A DNA stretch of 64,000 bases, taken from NCBI RefSeq assembly GCF_023072595.1, contig NZ_JALLGK010000011.1, positions 1 through 64,000 of the forward strand, read 5' to 3'. Below the pieces are notes generated by a model that saw only the letters and a list, made by a program, of their open reading frames with translations, was not told the DNA's origin and ran no database searches. The first letter of the stretch is position 1. Every line of letters starts with the position of its first letter. Positions 24,770 through 33,585 of the stretch are shown here, in pieces. A program made the translations under genes and the position numbers. Origin of the DNA: Streptomyces sp. XM4193 (GTDB taxonomy: Bacteria > Actinomycetota > Actinomycetes > Streptomycetales > Streptomycetaceae).

Positions 24770-24806
24770 CGAAGAGCCGGTCCACTCGAGGTGGACCGGC
24801 TCTTCG
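24770..24806. terminator. Bidirectional terminator between thiD and rpmB
   Basis: A perfect 16-bp inverted repeat (24770-24785 with 24791-24806) with a 5-base loop lies between two convergent genes. It is flanked by A-rich bases on the thiD side, giving a T-run for rpmB transcripts. Confidence 0.85.
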
Positions 24807-24838
24807 GCGACCGGAGAGGCTGCGCTGCGGAAACCGCT

Positions 24839-25024
24839 TCAGCGCGAGACCTTGCCGGCCTTGATGCACGAGGTGCAGACGTTGAGGCGCTTCGGCGTCC
24901 GACCGACCACGGCACGCACGCGCTGGATGTTGGGGTTCCAGCGACGCGGGGTGCGGCGGTGCGAGTGGGAGATGCTGTTGCCGAAGCCCGGCCCCTTGCC
25001 GCAGACGTCGCAGTTGGCAGCCAC
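24839..25024 (-). CDS. rpmB: 50S ribosomal protein L28 (zinc-binding form)
   Basis: A 61-residue L28. The two Cys pairs CDVC (5-8) and CTSC near the C-terminus mark the zinc-binding (C+) form; Streptomyces usually also carries a Zur-controlled C- paralogue elsewhere. ATG start with AGTG/GGAG-like bases upstream. Monocistronic, ending at the bidirectional terminator. Confidence 0.97.
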   Translation of the reverse strand: MAANCDVCGKGPGFGNSISHSHRRTPRRWNPNIQRVRAVVGRTPKRLNVCTSCIKAGKVSR

Positions 25025-25366
25025 GGGTCACTCCAAAGACTTCAGATGCACGTACGGTGAATCCCGAGCGCGGCCGAGAACTCTTCCCGCAATGTGGGAG
25101 AGACCAACAGCCCCGGGGTGGAAAGCCTGAACGGTGTCAGGCAACCGGAGCAGCATACAACGGCGAGCTCCCAACACCGAAATCAGGCCCGGGGACCCGT
25201 GGCAGAGGCCGCCGGTGCGCCCTGCCGTCTCCGATCGCAGCGCTCCGGCGCACCGGCTGCCGGATTCCGACGCACTACCGTGCGACGGCGACCTTGCGGG
25301 CACACTAACGGGACGAGAAGTGCCCCCCCGTGTCCAGCCGTTCACCCGCCAGGAGGTCCGAGACCC
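25025..25366. other. 342-bp divergent region between rpmB and the DAK2 gene
   Basis: No gene supported. It is expected to hold the rpmB promoter (A/T-richer stretch near 25140-25165) and the DAK2 promoter. No confident element was assigned. Confidence 0.5.
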
Positions 25367-27031
25367 GTGCCGCACCCGCTCGACGCCCACACCGTGCGCA
25401 CCTGGTGTGCCGAGGCACTGGAGGACCTGGGCCAGGCGCGCGAGACCATCGACGCGTTGAACGTCTATCCGGTGGCGGACGCCGACACCGGCACCAATCT
25501 CTATCTGACGATGGAGTCCGCCGCGCAGGCCGTCGAGGCCGCATGGGCGGGAGAGCCGACCGCGTTTGAGGCGCTGGGCGCGATGGCGCACGGCGCGCTG
25601 ATCGGTGCGCACGGCAACTCCGGCACGATCCTTGCCCAGTTGCTGCGGGGCGTCGCCCGGGCCGACGCCGACGGAGGCACCCTCGCCGACGCCCTCGCAG
25701 GCGCGGCGCGCGCGGCTGCGGCTGCGGTGGCGCATCCGGTGGGCGGCACGATCCTCAGCGTCGCCGAAGCCGCTGCGGAGGCCGCCGCCGAAGCGCAGGC
25801 AGCAGCGCACGCCGAAGCCGAAGCGCAGGCCGTCGTCGGCCGGCCCGCGGACCGTGGCGGCCGGGCCGGGGACCGTGTTGTGCGCGCCGCCTTCGAGGGA
25901 GCGCGCACGGCCCTGGACGCCACCCCGGGGCAGTTGGACGTACTGGCCCGCGCGGGTGTGGTGGACGCCGGTGGGTACGGGCTGGTCGTCGTTCTCGGCG
26001 CGCTGGTCAAGGCCGTCACGGGCAACCGGCCCGACGGACCCGTCACTCATCACGTCTCCTGTCCGGGCCACCGGCAGGACACGGCGGCGGAGCCGACCGG
26101 CCCGCGCTCCGGGGGCGGCGGTGCGGCGGTGAGCGGTCCCGCCTACGAGGTCATCTATCTGCTGGACGCCTCGGACGAGGCGCTGGAGCGGCTGCGAGGT
26201 CGGCTGGACGCGCTCGGCGACTCGCTCGTCATCATCGGCGGCGACGGGCTGTGGAACGTCCATGTGCACGTGGACGACGCGGGCGCGGCGATCGAGGCCG
26301 GGGTGGAGGCGGGGCGTCCGCACCGCATCAGGGTCACCCACTTCGAGGGGGTCGGCGCCGCGGTCGAGCCGGTCGAACGCGCGGTGGTGGCGGTCGTACC
26401 GGGCGAGGGCCTGGCCGCGCTGTGTTCCGAGGCGGGAGCCACGGTCGTGACGATGGGCCCCGAGGAGCCGCCGTCCAGCGGGGAGTTGGCAGCGGCCATC
26501 GGACGGGCGCACGCGCGGGAGGTGGTGCTGCTGCCGGGCAGTTCGGAGCTGCGGCACACCGCTGCCGCCGCGGCGGAGCAGGTGCGTGCCGAGGGTGTGC
26601 GTGTGGCGATCGTGCCGACGCGTTCGGCGGTTCAGGGACTCGCCGCGCTGGCGGTGCACGAGCCGGGGCGGCGGTTCGAGGAGGACGTGGTCGCCATGAC
26701 GGCGGCGGCCGGCGCCACCCGATTCGGTGAACTCGCCGTCGCCGAACGGGAGTCGTGGACCACCGCCGGTGTCTGCCAGGCCGGTGACGTGCTCGGGCTG
26801 ATCGACGGGGACGTGGCCGTGATCGGCGCCGAACTCGCCGCCACCGCGGGCGAGACACTGGAGCGGATGCTCGCCTCCGGAGGCGAGTTGGTGACCCTCG
26901 TCCTCGGCCGGGACACCCCGGAATCGCTCGCCGCGGAGCTGGCGAAGCGGGCCCGCACAGGACATCTGGGCGTCGACACGGTCGTCTACCACGGCCGGCA
27001 GTTCGCGCCTCTGCTCATCGGCGTCGAGTAG
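25367..27031 (+). CDS. DAK2-domain protein, FakA/DhaL-like kinase
   Basis: A 554-residue protein with an N-terminal DhaL-type nucleotide-binding domain and a C-terminal FakA-like region. The DhaL metal-binding loop is YPVADADTGTNL (about residues 27-38) and HGNSGTIL follows near 84. In other Gram-positives, FakA phosphorylates fatty acids bound by FakB; whether this one does so is inference. GTG 25367 follows AGGAGG by ten bases; the longer frame upstream lacks any family sequence. A Gly/Ala-rich linker (about 135-165) separates parts of the DhaL domain, an insertion common in actinomycetes. It precedes recG by 80 bases. Confidence 0.88.
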   Translation: MPHPLDAHTVRTWCAEALEDLGQARETIDALNVYPVADADTGTNLYLTMESAAQAVEAAWAGEPTAFEALGAMAHGALIGAHGNSGTILAQLLRGVARADADGGTLADALAGAARAAAAAVAHPVGGTILSVAEAAAEAAAEAQAAAHAEAEAQAVVGRPADRGGRAGDRVVRAAFEGARTALDATPGQLDVLARAGVVDAGGYGLVVVLGALVKAVTGNRPDGPVTHHVSCPGHRQDTAAEPTGPRSGGGGAAVSGPAYEVIYLLDASDEALERLRGRLDALGDSLVIIGGDGLWNVHVHVDDAGAAIEAGVEAGRPHRIRVTHFEGVGAAVEPVERAVVAVVPGEGLAALCSEAGATVVTMGPEEPPSSGELAAAIGRAHAREVVLLPGSSELRHTAAAAAEQVRAEGVRVAIVPTRSAVQGLAALAVHEPGRRFEEDVVAMTAAAGATRFGELAVAERESWTTAGVCQAGDVLGLIDGDVAVIGAELAATAGETLERMLASGGELVTLVLGRDTPESLAAELAKRARTGHLGVDTVVYHGRQFAPLLIGVE

Positions 27032-27110
27032 CGGGTCCGGCGAACCGGCGGGAGCCCGTGCACGCCCGGCCCGCGGCGGCTCGCCCCGACTGTCAGTGGC
27101 GTACGCCAAG

Positions 27111-29363
27111 ATGGACCCCGTGTCCGTACTGGCTGATCCCCTGCACAAGGTCGTGGGCGGCAGCACCGCCAAGGTCCTCGGCGAGCACCTCGGTCTGCAC
27201 ACCGTCGGCGACCTGCTCCACCACTACCCCCGCCGCTATGCCGAGCGCGGTGAGCTGACCAGGCTCGCCGAGCTGCCGCTGGACGAGCACGTCACGGTCG
27301 TCGCGCAGGTCGCCGACGCCCGGATGCTGCGGTTCAACAACGGCAGGGGCCAGCGTCTGGAGGTCACGCTGACCGACGGCAGCGGCCGGCTCCAGCTGGT
27401 CTTCTTCGGGCGCGGCGCCTTCGCGCACGAGAAGAAGCTTCTGCCGGGCAGCCGCGGCATGTTCGCCGGCAAGGTCTCGGTGTTCAACCGCAAGCTTCAG
27501 CTCGCGCACCCCGACTACAAGCTGCTCGACGCCGAGAGCGGCCGGGACACCGTCGAGCGGTTCGCCGGAGAGCTGCTGCCGCTCTACCCCGCCTGCCGCC
27601 AGCTGAGTTCCTGGCAGATCGAGCAGGCGGTGGGCACGGTCCTCGACTCGTGGGAGGCGATGGGTTGGGAGGGCCTGGCGGACGCGCTGCCCGCCTCGCT
27701 GCGCGAGTCGCAGGGGCTGATCCCGTTGGCGCAGGCACTGCGTGCGGTGCACCGTCCGCGTACCAGGGCGGAGGTCGCCGACGCCCGCTCCCGGCTGAAG
27801 TGGGACGAGGCGTTCGTCCTCCAAATCGCCCTGGCCCGCCGCAGATTCGCGGAGCAGCAGCTGCCCGCGCTGCCACGGGTCGCCCGAGCCGACGGTCTGC
27901 TCAGCGCCTTCGACGCCAGACTGCCGTTCACGCTGACCGAGGGGCAGCAGCGGGTCAGCGGCGAGATCTTCCAGGAGCTGGCGGGCAGCCACCCCATGCA
28001 CCGGCTGCTCCAGGGAGAGGTGGGCTCGGGCAAGACGATGGTGGCGCTCCGGGCGATGCTCACCGTGGTGGACGCGGGCGGGCAGGCGGCGATGCTGGCC
28101 CCGACCGAGGTCCTCGCCCAGCAGCACCACCGCTCGATCGTCGAGATGATGGGCGACCTCGCCGAGGCGGGCATGCTCGGCGGATCCGAGCACGGCACCA
28201 AGGTGGTTCTGCTGACCGGGTCCATGGGCGCCGCGGCGAGACGCCAGGCACTGCTGGACCTCGCCACCGGCGAGGCGGGCATCGTGATCGGCACCCACGC
28301 CCTGATCGAGGACCGGGTGGGCTTCTTCGACCTCGGGCTGGTCGTCGTGGACGAGCAGCACCGCTTCGGGGTGGAGCAGCGCGACGCCCTGCGGTCCAAG
28401 GGCAGACAGCCGCCCCATCTGCTGGTGATGACGGCGACCCCGATTCCGCGCACCGTGGCCATGACGGTCTTCGGCGATCTGGAGACCTCGGTGCTCGACC
28501 AGCTGCCCGCGGGCCGGTCGCCGATCGTCACCCATGTCGTCCCGGCCGCCGACAAGCCGCACTTCCTCGCGCGCGCCTGGGAACGGGTCCGTGAGGAGGT
28601 CGGGGCGGGCCACCAGGCGTACGTCGTGTGCCCCCGGATCGGGGACGAGAAGGACGGCGAGAAGCCGGCGAGGTCCGGGCAGCGAAGCGGTGGGCAGGGC
28701 CGTGGCGGCGAGGAGGTCGCGGACGGCGCGCAGGAGCCGGACGAGGAGCGGCGCCCGCCGGTCGCCGTGCTGGAGTTGGCCGAGCAGTTGAGCGGCCCGT
28801 TGGCGGGGCTGCGGGTGGAGGTCCTGCACGGCCGTATGCACCCGGAGGCGAAGGACGACGTGATGCGTCGCTTCGCCGCGGGTGAGGTCGACGTGCTGGT
28901 GGCCACCACGGTCATCGAGGTCGGAGTGAACGTCCCGAACGCCACCGTCATGGTGATCATGGACGCAGACCGCTTCGGCGTCTCCCAGCTCCACCAGCTG
29001 CGCGGCCGGGTGGGACGAGGCGCCGCAGCGGGGCTCTGCCTGCTGGTGAGCGAGATGCCCGAGGCGAGTCCGGCACGCGCCAGGCTGGCAGCCGTCGCCC
29101 GGACACTGGACGGCTTCGAGCTCTCCCGGATCGATCTGGAGCAGCGCCGGGAGGGCGATGTGCTCGGCCAGGCGCAGTCGGGCGTTCGGTCGAGTCTGAG
29201 GATGCTCGCCGTCATCGAGGACGAGGACGTCATCGCCGAGGCGCGGAGGGAGGCGACCGCGGTCGTCGCCGCCGATCCGGCTCTGGAGGAGTACCCCGAG
29301 TTGCGCACCGCGCTGGCCGCTCTGCTCGACGAGGAGCGCGAGGAGTACCTCGACAAGGGGTGA
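27111..29363 (+). CDS. recG: ATP-dependent DNA helicase RecG
   Basis: A 750-residue branch-migrating helicase acting on stalled forks and Holliday junctions. The N-terminal wedge (OB) domain is followed by Walker A GEVGSGKT (about 302-309), DEQH (about 414-417), a TATPIPRT motif, and motif VI LRGRVGRG. A Gly/Arg/Glu-rich insertion of about 45 residues at 28640-28760 lies in the second helicase lobe before the VLH(G)RMHPE segment. ATG 27111 is preferred over GTG 27096; GTG 27120 is also possible and none has a strong ribosome site. Confidence 0.96.
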   Translation: MDPVSVLADPLHKVVGGSTAKVLGEHLGLHTVGDLLHHYPRRYAERGELTRLAELPLDEHVTVVAQVADARMLRFNNGRGQRLEVTLTDGSGRLQLVFFGRGAFAHEKKLLPGSRGMFAGKVSVFNRKLQLAHPDYKLLDAESGRDTVERFAGELLPLYPACRQLSSWQIEQAVGTVLDSWEAMGWEGLADALPASLRESQGLIPLAQALRAVHRPRTRAEVADARSRLKWDEAFVLQIALARRRFAEQQLPALPRVARADGLLSAFDARLPFTLTEGQQRVSGEIFQELAGSHPMHRLLQGEVGSGKTMVALRAMLTVVDAGGQAAMLAPTEVLAQQHHRSIVEMMGDLAEAGMLGGSEHGTKVVLLTGSMGAAARRQALLDLATGEAGIVIGTHALIEDRVGFFDLGLVVVDEQHRFGVEQRDALRSKGRQPPHLLVMTATPIPRTVAMTVFGDLETSVLDQLPAGRSPIVTHVVPAADKPHFLARAWERVREEVGAGHQAYVVCPRIGDEKDGEKPARSGQRSGGQGRGGEEVADGAQEPDEERRPPVAVLELAEQLSGPLAGLRVEVLHGRMHPEAKDDVMRRFAAGEVDVLVATTVIEVGVNVPNATVMVIMDADRFGVSQLHQLRGRVGRGAAAGLCLLVSEMPEASPARARLAAVARTLDGFELSRIDLEQRREGDVLGQAQSGVRSSLRMLAVIEDEDVIAEARREATAVVAADPALEEYPELRTALAALLDEEREEYLDKG

Positions 29364-29385
29364 GCCCCTCGTCGGCAGGAGGGGC
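29364..29385 (+). terminator. Possible weak terminator after recG
   Basis: A 7-bp perfect stem (GCCCCTC/GAGGGGC) with an 8-base loop begins at the recG stop. Weak and without T-run; listed only as a candidate. Confidence 0.3.
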
Positions 29386-29500
29386 GAACGCCGCCGGTCC
29401 GCAAGGGGGTTGACCCCAGTGCGGATGCGGGTGCGTGCACCGTGGCGGGCGGTGCCCGGCGCGGGGAGGCTGAGTCGCACAGCCGAGAAAGGGGAAGAAC

Positions 29501-30676
29501 ATGCGGCTCACACACACTCGTGCGGGGATCCTGGGCACTGCGCTGGTGGTCGCCTCGACGGCCGCGGCGCTCCTGGTGAGCGACGCCGGCGCGGGCGTCT
29601 CACCGGGCGGCGCGCTGCAGCGGGACGCGGACGCGGTGCGCGACGCCGGTGCCGTGGGGGTCCTCGCCGAGCTGCGGCACGACGGCGGCACCGTCCGGGT
29701 GCGCAGCGGTCGCGCGGCCCTGGGCAGCGACGCACCGCCGCCGCAGCGTTCGCCGGTGCGGATCGGCAGCGCCTCCAAGACCTTCACCGCCACTCTCGTC
29801 CTGCAGTTGGTGGGCGAGGGCAGGATCGGGCTCGAGGACACCGTGGAGAGCCACTTGCCGGGCGTCGTACGGGGCAACGGCAACGACGGACGCCGCATCA
29901 CGGTCCGCCAACTGCTCCAGCACACCAGCGGACTGCCCCAGACCTTCGACCTGCCGGGCGGCGAGAGCGAGGCCGAGTACACCGAGCACCGGTTCGACTT
30001 CCACTCCCCGCGGCACGCGGTGGACCTGGCGATGAAGCATCCGCCCAGCAGCAGGCCGGGCACCGGGTGGGAGTACTCCAACACCAACTACGCACTGGCC
30101 GTGCTGCTCGTCGAGAAGGTCACCGGGAACCGCTGGGACCAGGAGCTGAGTCGTCGCATCACCATCCCGCTCGGCCTCGGCGACACCTACGCGCCCGGCA
30201 ACAACCCCTACCTCCCGGGCGCGCACATGCGGGCCCACCGCCAGTTCACCGAGGGCGGCCGATGGACCGACACCACCGACCTCGTCGTGCGCCACATGGA
30301 CGGCGAGGGCTCGCTGGTCAGCACCCCCTCGGACGTCAACCGGTTCCTCCGCGCGCTCCTGGACGGCGAACTCCTGCGCCCCGCCGAGCTGCGCGAGATG
30401 CAGCGCACGGTGAAGGTGACGGGCCAGCCGATGCTGGAGGAGCTGGGGATGCGGTACGGGCTCGGGCTGATGCGCTTCGACCTCTCCTGCGGCGGCCACT
30501 ACTGGACGCACTTCGGCGACGTTCTGGGCACCTCGACCCGGGGCGGCGTCACCGAGGACGGGGAGCGTGCGGTCACCGTCGCCGCGACCGGCAACGGCGA
30601 CCATCTCTACGAGCGGATGCATCGCGACGCCTTCGTGCCGATGATCGACCGAGCCCTGTGCGGCGCCGCGGAGTGA
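29501..30676 (+). CDS. Secreted serine hydrolase of the beta-lactamase/D-Ala-D-Ala carboxypeptidase family
   Basis: A 391-residue secreted class-C-type serine hydrolase. A Sec signal peptide covers roughly residues 1-31 (basic MRLTHTR, then a hydrophobic stretch, cleavage probably after ADAGAG-like residues). The active-site SxxK is S90-A-S-K93, the YxN is Y192-S-N194, and HFGDVLGTS near the C-terminus corresponds to the third (KTG-like) motif. Such enzymes act on peptidoglycan stem peptides or related amide or ester bonds. ATG 29501 follows AAAGGGGAAG. Substrate not decidable. Confidence 0.9.
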   Translation: MRLTHTRAGILGTALVVASTAAALLVSDAGAGVSPGGALQRDADAVRDAGAVGVLAELRHDGGTVRVRSGRAALGSDAPPPQRSPVRIGSASKTFTATLVLQLVGEGRIGLEDTVESHLPGVVRGNGNDGRRITVRQLLQHTSGLPQTFDLPGGESEAEYTEHRFDFHSPRHAVDLAMKHPPSSRPGTGWEYSNTNYALAVLLVEKVTGNRWDQELSRRITIPLGLGDTYAPGNNPYLPGAHMRAHRQFTEGGRWTDTTDLVVRHMDGEGSLVSTPSDVNRFLRALLDGELLRPAELREMQRTVKVTGQPMLEELGMRYGLGLMRFDLSCGGHYWTHFGDVLGTSTRGGVTEDGERAVTVAATGNGDHLYERMHRDAFVPMIDRALCGAAE

Positions 30677-30751
30677 CCGCCGGGCCATAATCGTCGGTGG
30701 GCGCCCGCGGGTGCCCCGTCCCGTCCGTCCACCGACCGAAGGCGCACCTCC

Positions 30752-31378
30752 ATGCCCCGTGTGATCGCCGGCACCGCCGGTGGCCGCCGCCTGTCCGTAC
30801 CTCCGGGCAACGGCACCAGGCCCACCTCGGACCGTGCGCGGGAGGGGCTGTTCTCCAGCTGGGAGGCGCGGCTGGGCTCCTGGGCCGGTGTACGGGTGCT
30901 CGACCTGTACGGCGGCTCCGGTGCGGTCGCCCTGGAGGCGCTCTCGCGGGGCGCGGCCGCGGCCCTGCTGGTGGAGGCCGACGCACGTGCGGCGAGGACC
31001 ATCAAGGACAACATCCGCACCCTGGGGCTGCGCGGCGCCGAGGTGCGCAGCGGGCGCGCGGAGCAGATCGTGGCCGGTCCTGCGCCCCGGGAGCCGTACG
31101 ACGTGGCGTTCCTCGATCCGCCGTACGCCGTCGGAGACACCGAACTCGGCGAGATCCTGCTCACACTGCATCGCGGGGGCTGGCTGTCGCCGGGGGCGCT
31201 CGTCACCGTGGAGCGCAGCACCAGGGGCGGGGATTTCGGCTGGCCGAGCGGCTATCGGCCGTTGCGCTCCCGCCGCTACGGCGAGGGAACCTTTTGGTAC
31301 GGTCGCGCGGCCGACGAAGTGATCGACGCGGTCGAGGAATTCACCGCGGCGGTCGACGACGAAGCCGATGTGCAGTGA
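30752..31378 (+). CDS. rsmD: 16S rRNA (guanine966-N2)-methyltransferase RsmD
   Basis: A 208-residue SAM-dependent methyltransferase. N-terminal MPRVIAGTAGGRRLSVP, the SAM-binding LDLYGGSGAVALEALSRG and the catalytic FLDPPY motif are all present. It methylates G966 of 16S rRNA during 30S assembly. coaD follows 26 bases later, an arrangement that is widespread in bacteria. Confidence 0.95.
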   Translation: MPRVIAGTAGGRRLSVPPGNGTRPTSDRAREGLFSSWEARLGSWAGVRVLDLYGGSGAVALEALSRGAAAALLVEADARAARTIKDNIRTLGLRGAEVRSGRAEQIVAGPAPREPYDVAFLDPPYAVGDTELGEILLTLHRGGWLSPGALVTVERSTRGGDFGWPSGYRPLRSRRYGEGTFWYGRAADEVIDAVEEFTAAVDDEADVQ

Positions 31379-31404
31379 GCAGTTCGGAGAGCGAGGAAAA
31401 CACA

Positions 31405-31884
31405 GTGCGCCGTGCCGTCTGTCCGGGGTCCTTCGACCCCGTCACCAATGGCCATCTGGACATCATCGCCCGGGCTTCGAAGCTGTATGACGTCGTCCAC
31501 GTCGCCGTCATGATCAACAAGAGCAAGAAGGGCCTGTTCACCGTCGACGAGCGGATCGAGATGATCCGCGAGGTCACCGCCGAGTACGGCAACGTCGAGG
31601 TGGAGTCCTTCCACGGTCTGCTGGTCGACTTCTGCAAGCAGCGCGACATCCCGGCGATCGTCAAGGGACTGCGCGCCGTCAGCGACTTCGACTACGAGCT
31701 GCAGATGGCCCAGATGAACATCGGCCTCTCCGGCATCGAGACCCTCTTCGTGCCGACGAACCCGACGTACAGCTTCCTCTCCTCCAGCCTGGTCAAGGAG
31801 GTCGCCGCGTGGGGCGGTGACGTCTCCCACCTGCTGCCGGAGTCCGTCCACCGGGCGCTCTCGGAGCGGCTGGGCGGCAAGTAG
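31405..31884 (+). CDS. coaD: Phosphopantetheine adenylyltransferase
   Basis: A 159-residue hexameric nucleotidyltransferase of coenzyme A synthesis (4'-phosphopantetheine + ATP to dephospho-CoA). The nucleotidyl-transfer motif is GSFDPVTNGHLD (residues 8-19, with T/HxGH as TNGH) and the C-terminal SFLSSSLVKEVA corresponds to ISSTxxR, with Lys in place of Arg. GTG 31405 has GAGCGAGGAAAA upstream; a GTG at 31375 in the same frame would overlap the rsmD stop. Confidence 0.97.
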   Translation: MRRAVCPGSFDPVTNGHLDIIARASKLYDVVHVAVMINKSKKGLFTVDERIEMIREVTAEYGNVEVESFHGLLVDFCKQRDIPAIVKGLRAVSDFDYELQMAQMNIGLSGIETLFVPTNPTYSFLSSSLVKEVAAWGGDVSHLLPESVHRALSERLGGK

Positions 31885-31980
31885 CAGCGGGCCCGGGGGA
31901 CTTGTGCGAGGTTCCTCCCCGGGCGTCCGTTGTGCGCAGCGGCTGTCGCGCCGGGCGCGGCTGCCCGTACAGTCACCCTC

Positions 31981-33384
31981 GTGGACGTACAGCAGAGACT
32001 CGACGACATCGTCGCGGCCGTCGAAGGCGCCCGTTCCATGCCCATGTCGGCCTCGTGCGTGGTCAATCGCGCGGACCTGCTCGACATGCTCGGCGAGGTG
32101 CGAGAGGCGTTGCCCGGCTCGCTCGCCCAGGCCCAGGAAGTCCTGGGCGGGCGGGAGCAGGTGGTCGCCGAGGCGCAGCAGGAGGCCAGGCGGATCATCG
32201 ACGAGGCGCACCGCGAACGCGCCTCGCTGATCTCGCAGACCGAGGTCGCCCGGCTCGCGGAGCAGGAGAGCGACCGGATCCTCACCGAGGCGCGCAGGGA
32301 GTCCGAGGAGATCCGGGTCGAGGCCGACGACTACGTCGACAGCAAGCTCGCCAACTTCGAGGTCGTCCTCAGCAAGACCATCGGCGCGGTCGACCGCGGT
32401 CGCGACAAGCTGCTCGGCCGGGCCCCGGCCCCGCACGACGGCGGCGAGGAGTTCGAGGAGTCGCCGGACGTCCGCGCCCAGGACCCGGAGACGCGCAAAC
32501 AGCAGGCCGAGGAGTACATCGAGGCGCAGTTCCGCGCTTTCGAGGCGGTGCTCGCCAAGACGCTCCAGGCGGTCGGGCGCGGGCGGCAGAAGCTCACCGG
32601 CCACCAGCCCATCGACGATCTCGCCGCACACATGGCCGCCCAGCCCGACGCGGCGCCGGACAACCGGCTGCGGGGCACCGACGAGGAGTACCTGGCCGGG
32701 CTGGTCGACAACTCCGAGACATCGGCGCCCACTTCGGTCCGGGCCCCAGCTCCGGCCCGGTCCGACGACAGTGCCGCCTACCCGCCGCCGCAGCCCGCCG
32801 CGTACCCGCCGCAGCCCTGCGCGGACTACACCGAGCAGCCCGCGGCTCTCCCGCCGGGTGCGCAGAGCCCGTACGGCCACCCCGGGGAGCAGCTGGTCCA
32901 GGACGGGACCGACGGGCGGGGCATGCCCGCGCCGGACTACTACGCGCCCACCGGCCACCAGGACCAGTACGCGACTCAGGGCTACCAGGACCCCGGGTAC
33001 GCGCCGCAGCACGACCCGTACCAGGACCCGCAGGGCTACCGGCCGGAGGGCTGGCCGAGCCCGTACGACGCCCACCCCGGCTACGAGGGGCAGGGCCAGG
33101 GGCAGTACGGCTCCGGCGACCAGCTCGGCGGTCCGTCCCCCTACGGCGGCCCGGGCGCCCCGCAGGGCTACCAGGACCAGGGCGGGTACGCTCCCGCGCC
33201 CGACCCGTACGCTCCGCAGCAGCCCGGCGAGTACTACCCGCAGCCCGGTCCGCACGGGCCCGGTCAGCAGCTCGGACAGGGCCAGCAGCCGGGCTCTCCC
33301 GCCGCCCTGGACGAGACCAGCTTCTTCGACACCAGCATGATCGATCTGGAGCAGCTGCGCCGCTACGAGCAGGGCCGGGAGTAG
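31981..33384 (+). CDS. DivIVA/ATP-synthase-b-like coiled-coil protein with Tyr/Gln/Pro-rich tail
   Basis: A 467-residue cytoplasmic protein. Residues 1-220 are a long coiled coil (for example AQAQEVLGGREQVVAEAQQE and ARRESEEIRVEADDY) of the kind annotated as cell division initiation or DivIVA-like protein. The remaining 240 residues are disordered and rich in Pro, Tyr, Gln, Gly, with many (P)YxxQ/GYxxQ repeats and a short hydrophobic end (SFFDTSMIDLEQLRRYEQG). In Streptomyces, DivIVA-like proteins shape polar growth, but this gene is not divIVA. GTG 31981 gives the conserved start MDVQQRLDDIVAAVEGAR. Exact role unknown. Confidence 0.85.
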   Translation: MDVQQRLDDIVAAVEGARSMPMSASCVVNRADLLDMLGEVREALPGSLAQAQEVLGGREQVVAEAQQEARRIIDEAHRERASLISQTEVARLAEQESDRILTEARRESEEIRVEADDYVDSKLANFEVVLSKTIGAVDRGRDKLLGRAPAPHDGGEEFEESPDVRAQDPETRKQQAEEYIEAQFRAFEAVLAKTLQAVGRGRQKLTGHQPIDDLAAHMAAQPDAAPDNRLRGTDEEYLAGLVDNSETSAPTSVRAPAPARSDDSAAYPPPQPAAYPPQPCADYTEQPAALPPGAQSPYGHPGEQLVQDGTDGRGMPAPDYYAPTGHQDQYATQGYQDPGYAPQHDPYQDPQGYRPEGWPSPYDAHPGYEGQGQGQYGSGDQLGGPSPYGGPGAPQGYQDQGGYAPAPDPYAPQQPGEYYPQPGPHGPGQQLGQGQQPGSPAALDETSFFDTSMIDLEQLRRYEQGRE

Positions 33385-33408
33385 CCGGCGGGGGAGCGGG
33401 GAACCGGA

Positions 33409-33438
33409 TTGGGCCGATCGGATCCCTTCCAGTACCCT
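33409..33438 (+). promoter_or_regulatory. Promoter candidate for DUF177-rpmF-rnc
   Basis: TTGGGC (33409-33414) and TACCCT (33433-33438) are separated by 18 bases, upstream of the DUF177 start by about 150 bases. Reasonable housekeeping-type match. Confidence 0.4.
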
Positions 33439-33585
33439 GGCTCTTCGGCCGCGTGTATGTCCGCGGCTCTCGGCTGCCCTGGTGCGTCAGCCGTCCGTCG
33501 GCCCGAAGCCCCGGCTTCCACCGGCGACGTGCGTACCGCGGGCGGACCGCAGTACCACCTCGCACTTCACAGAAAGCAGGAAGCC

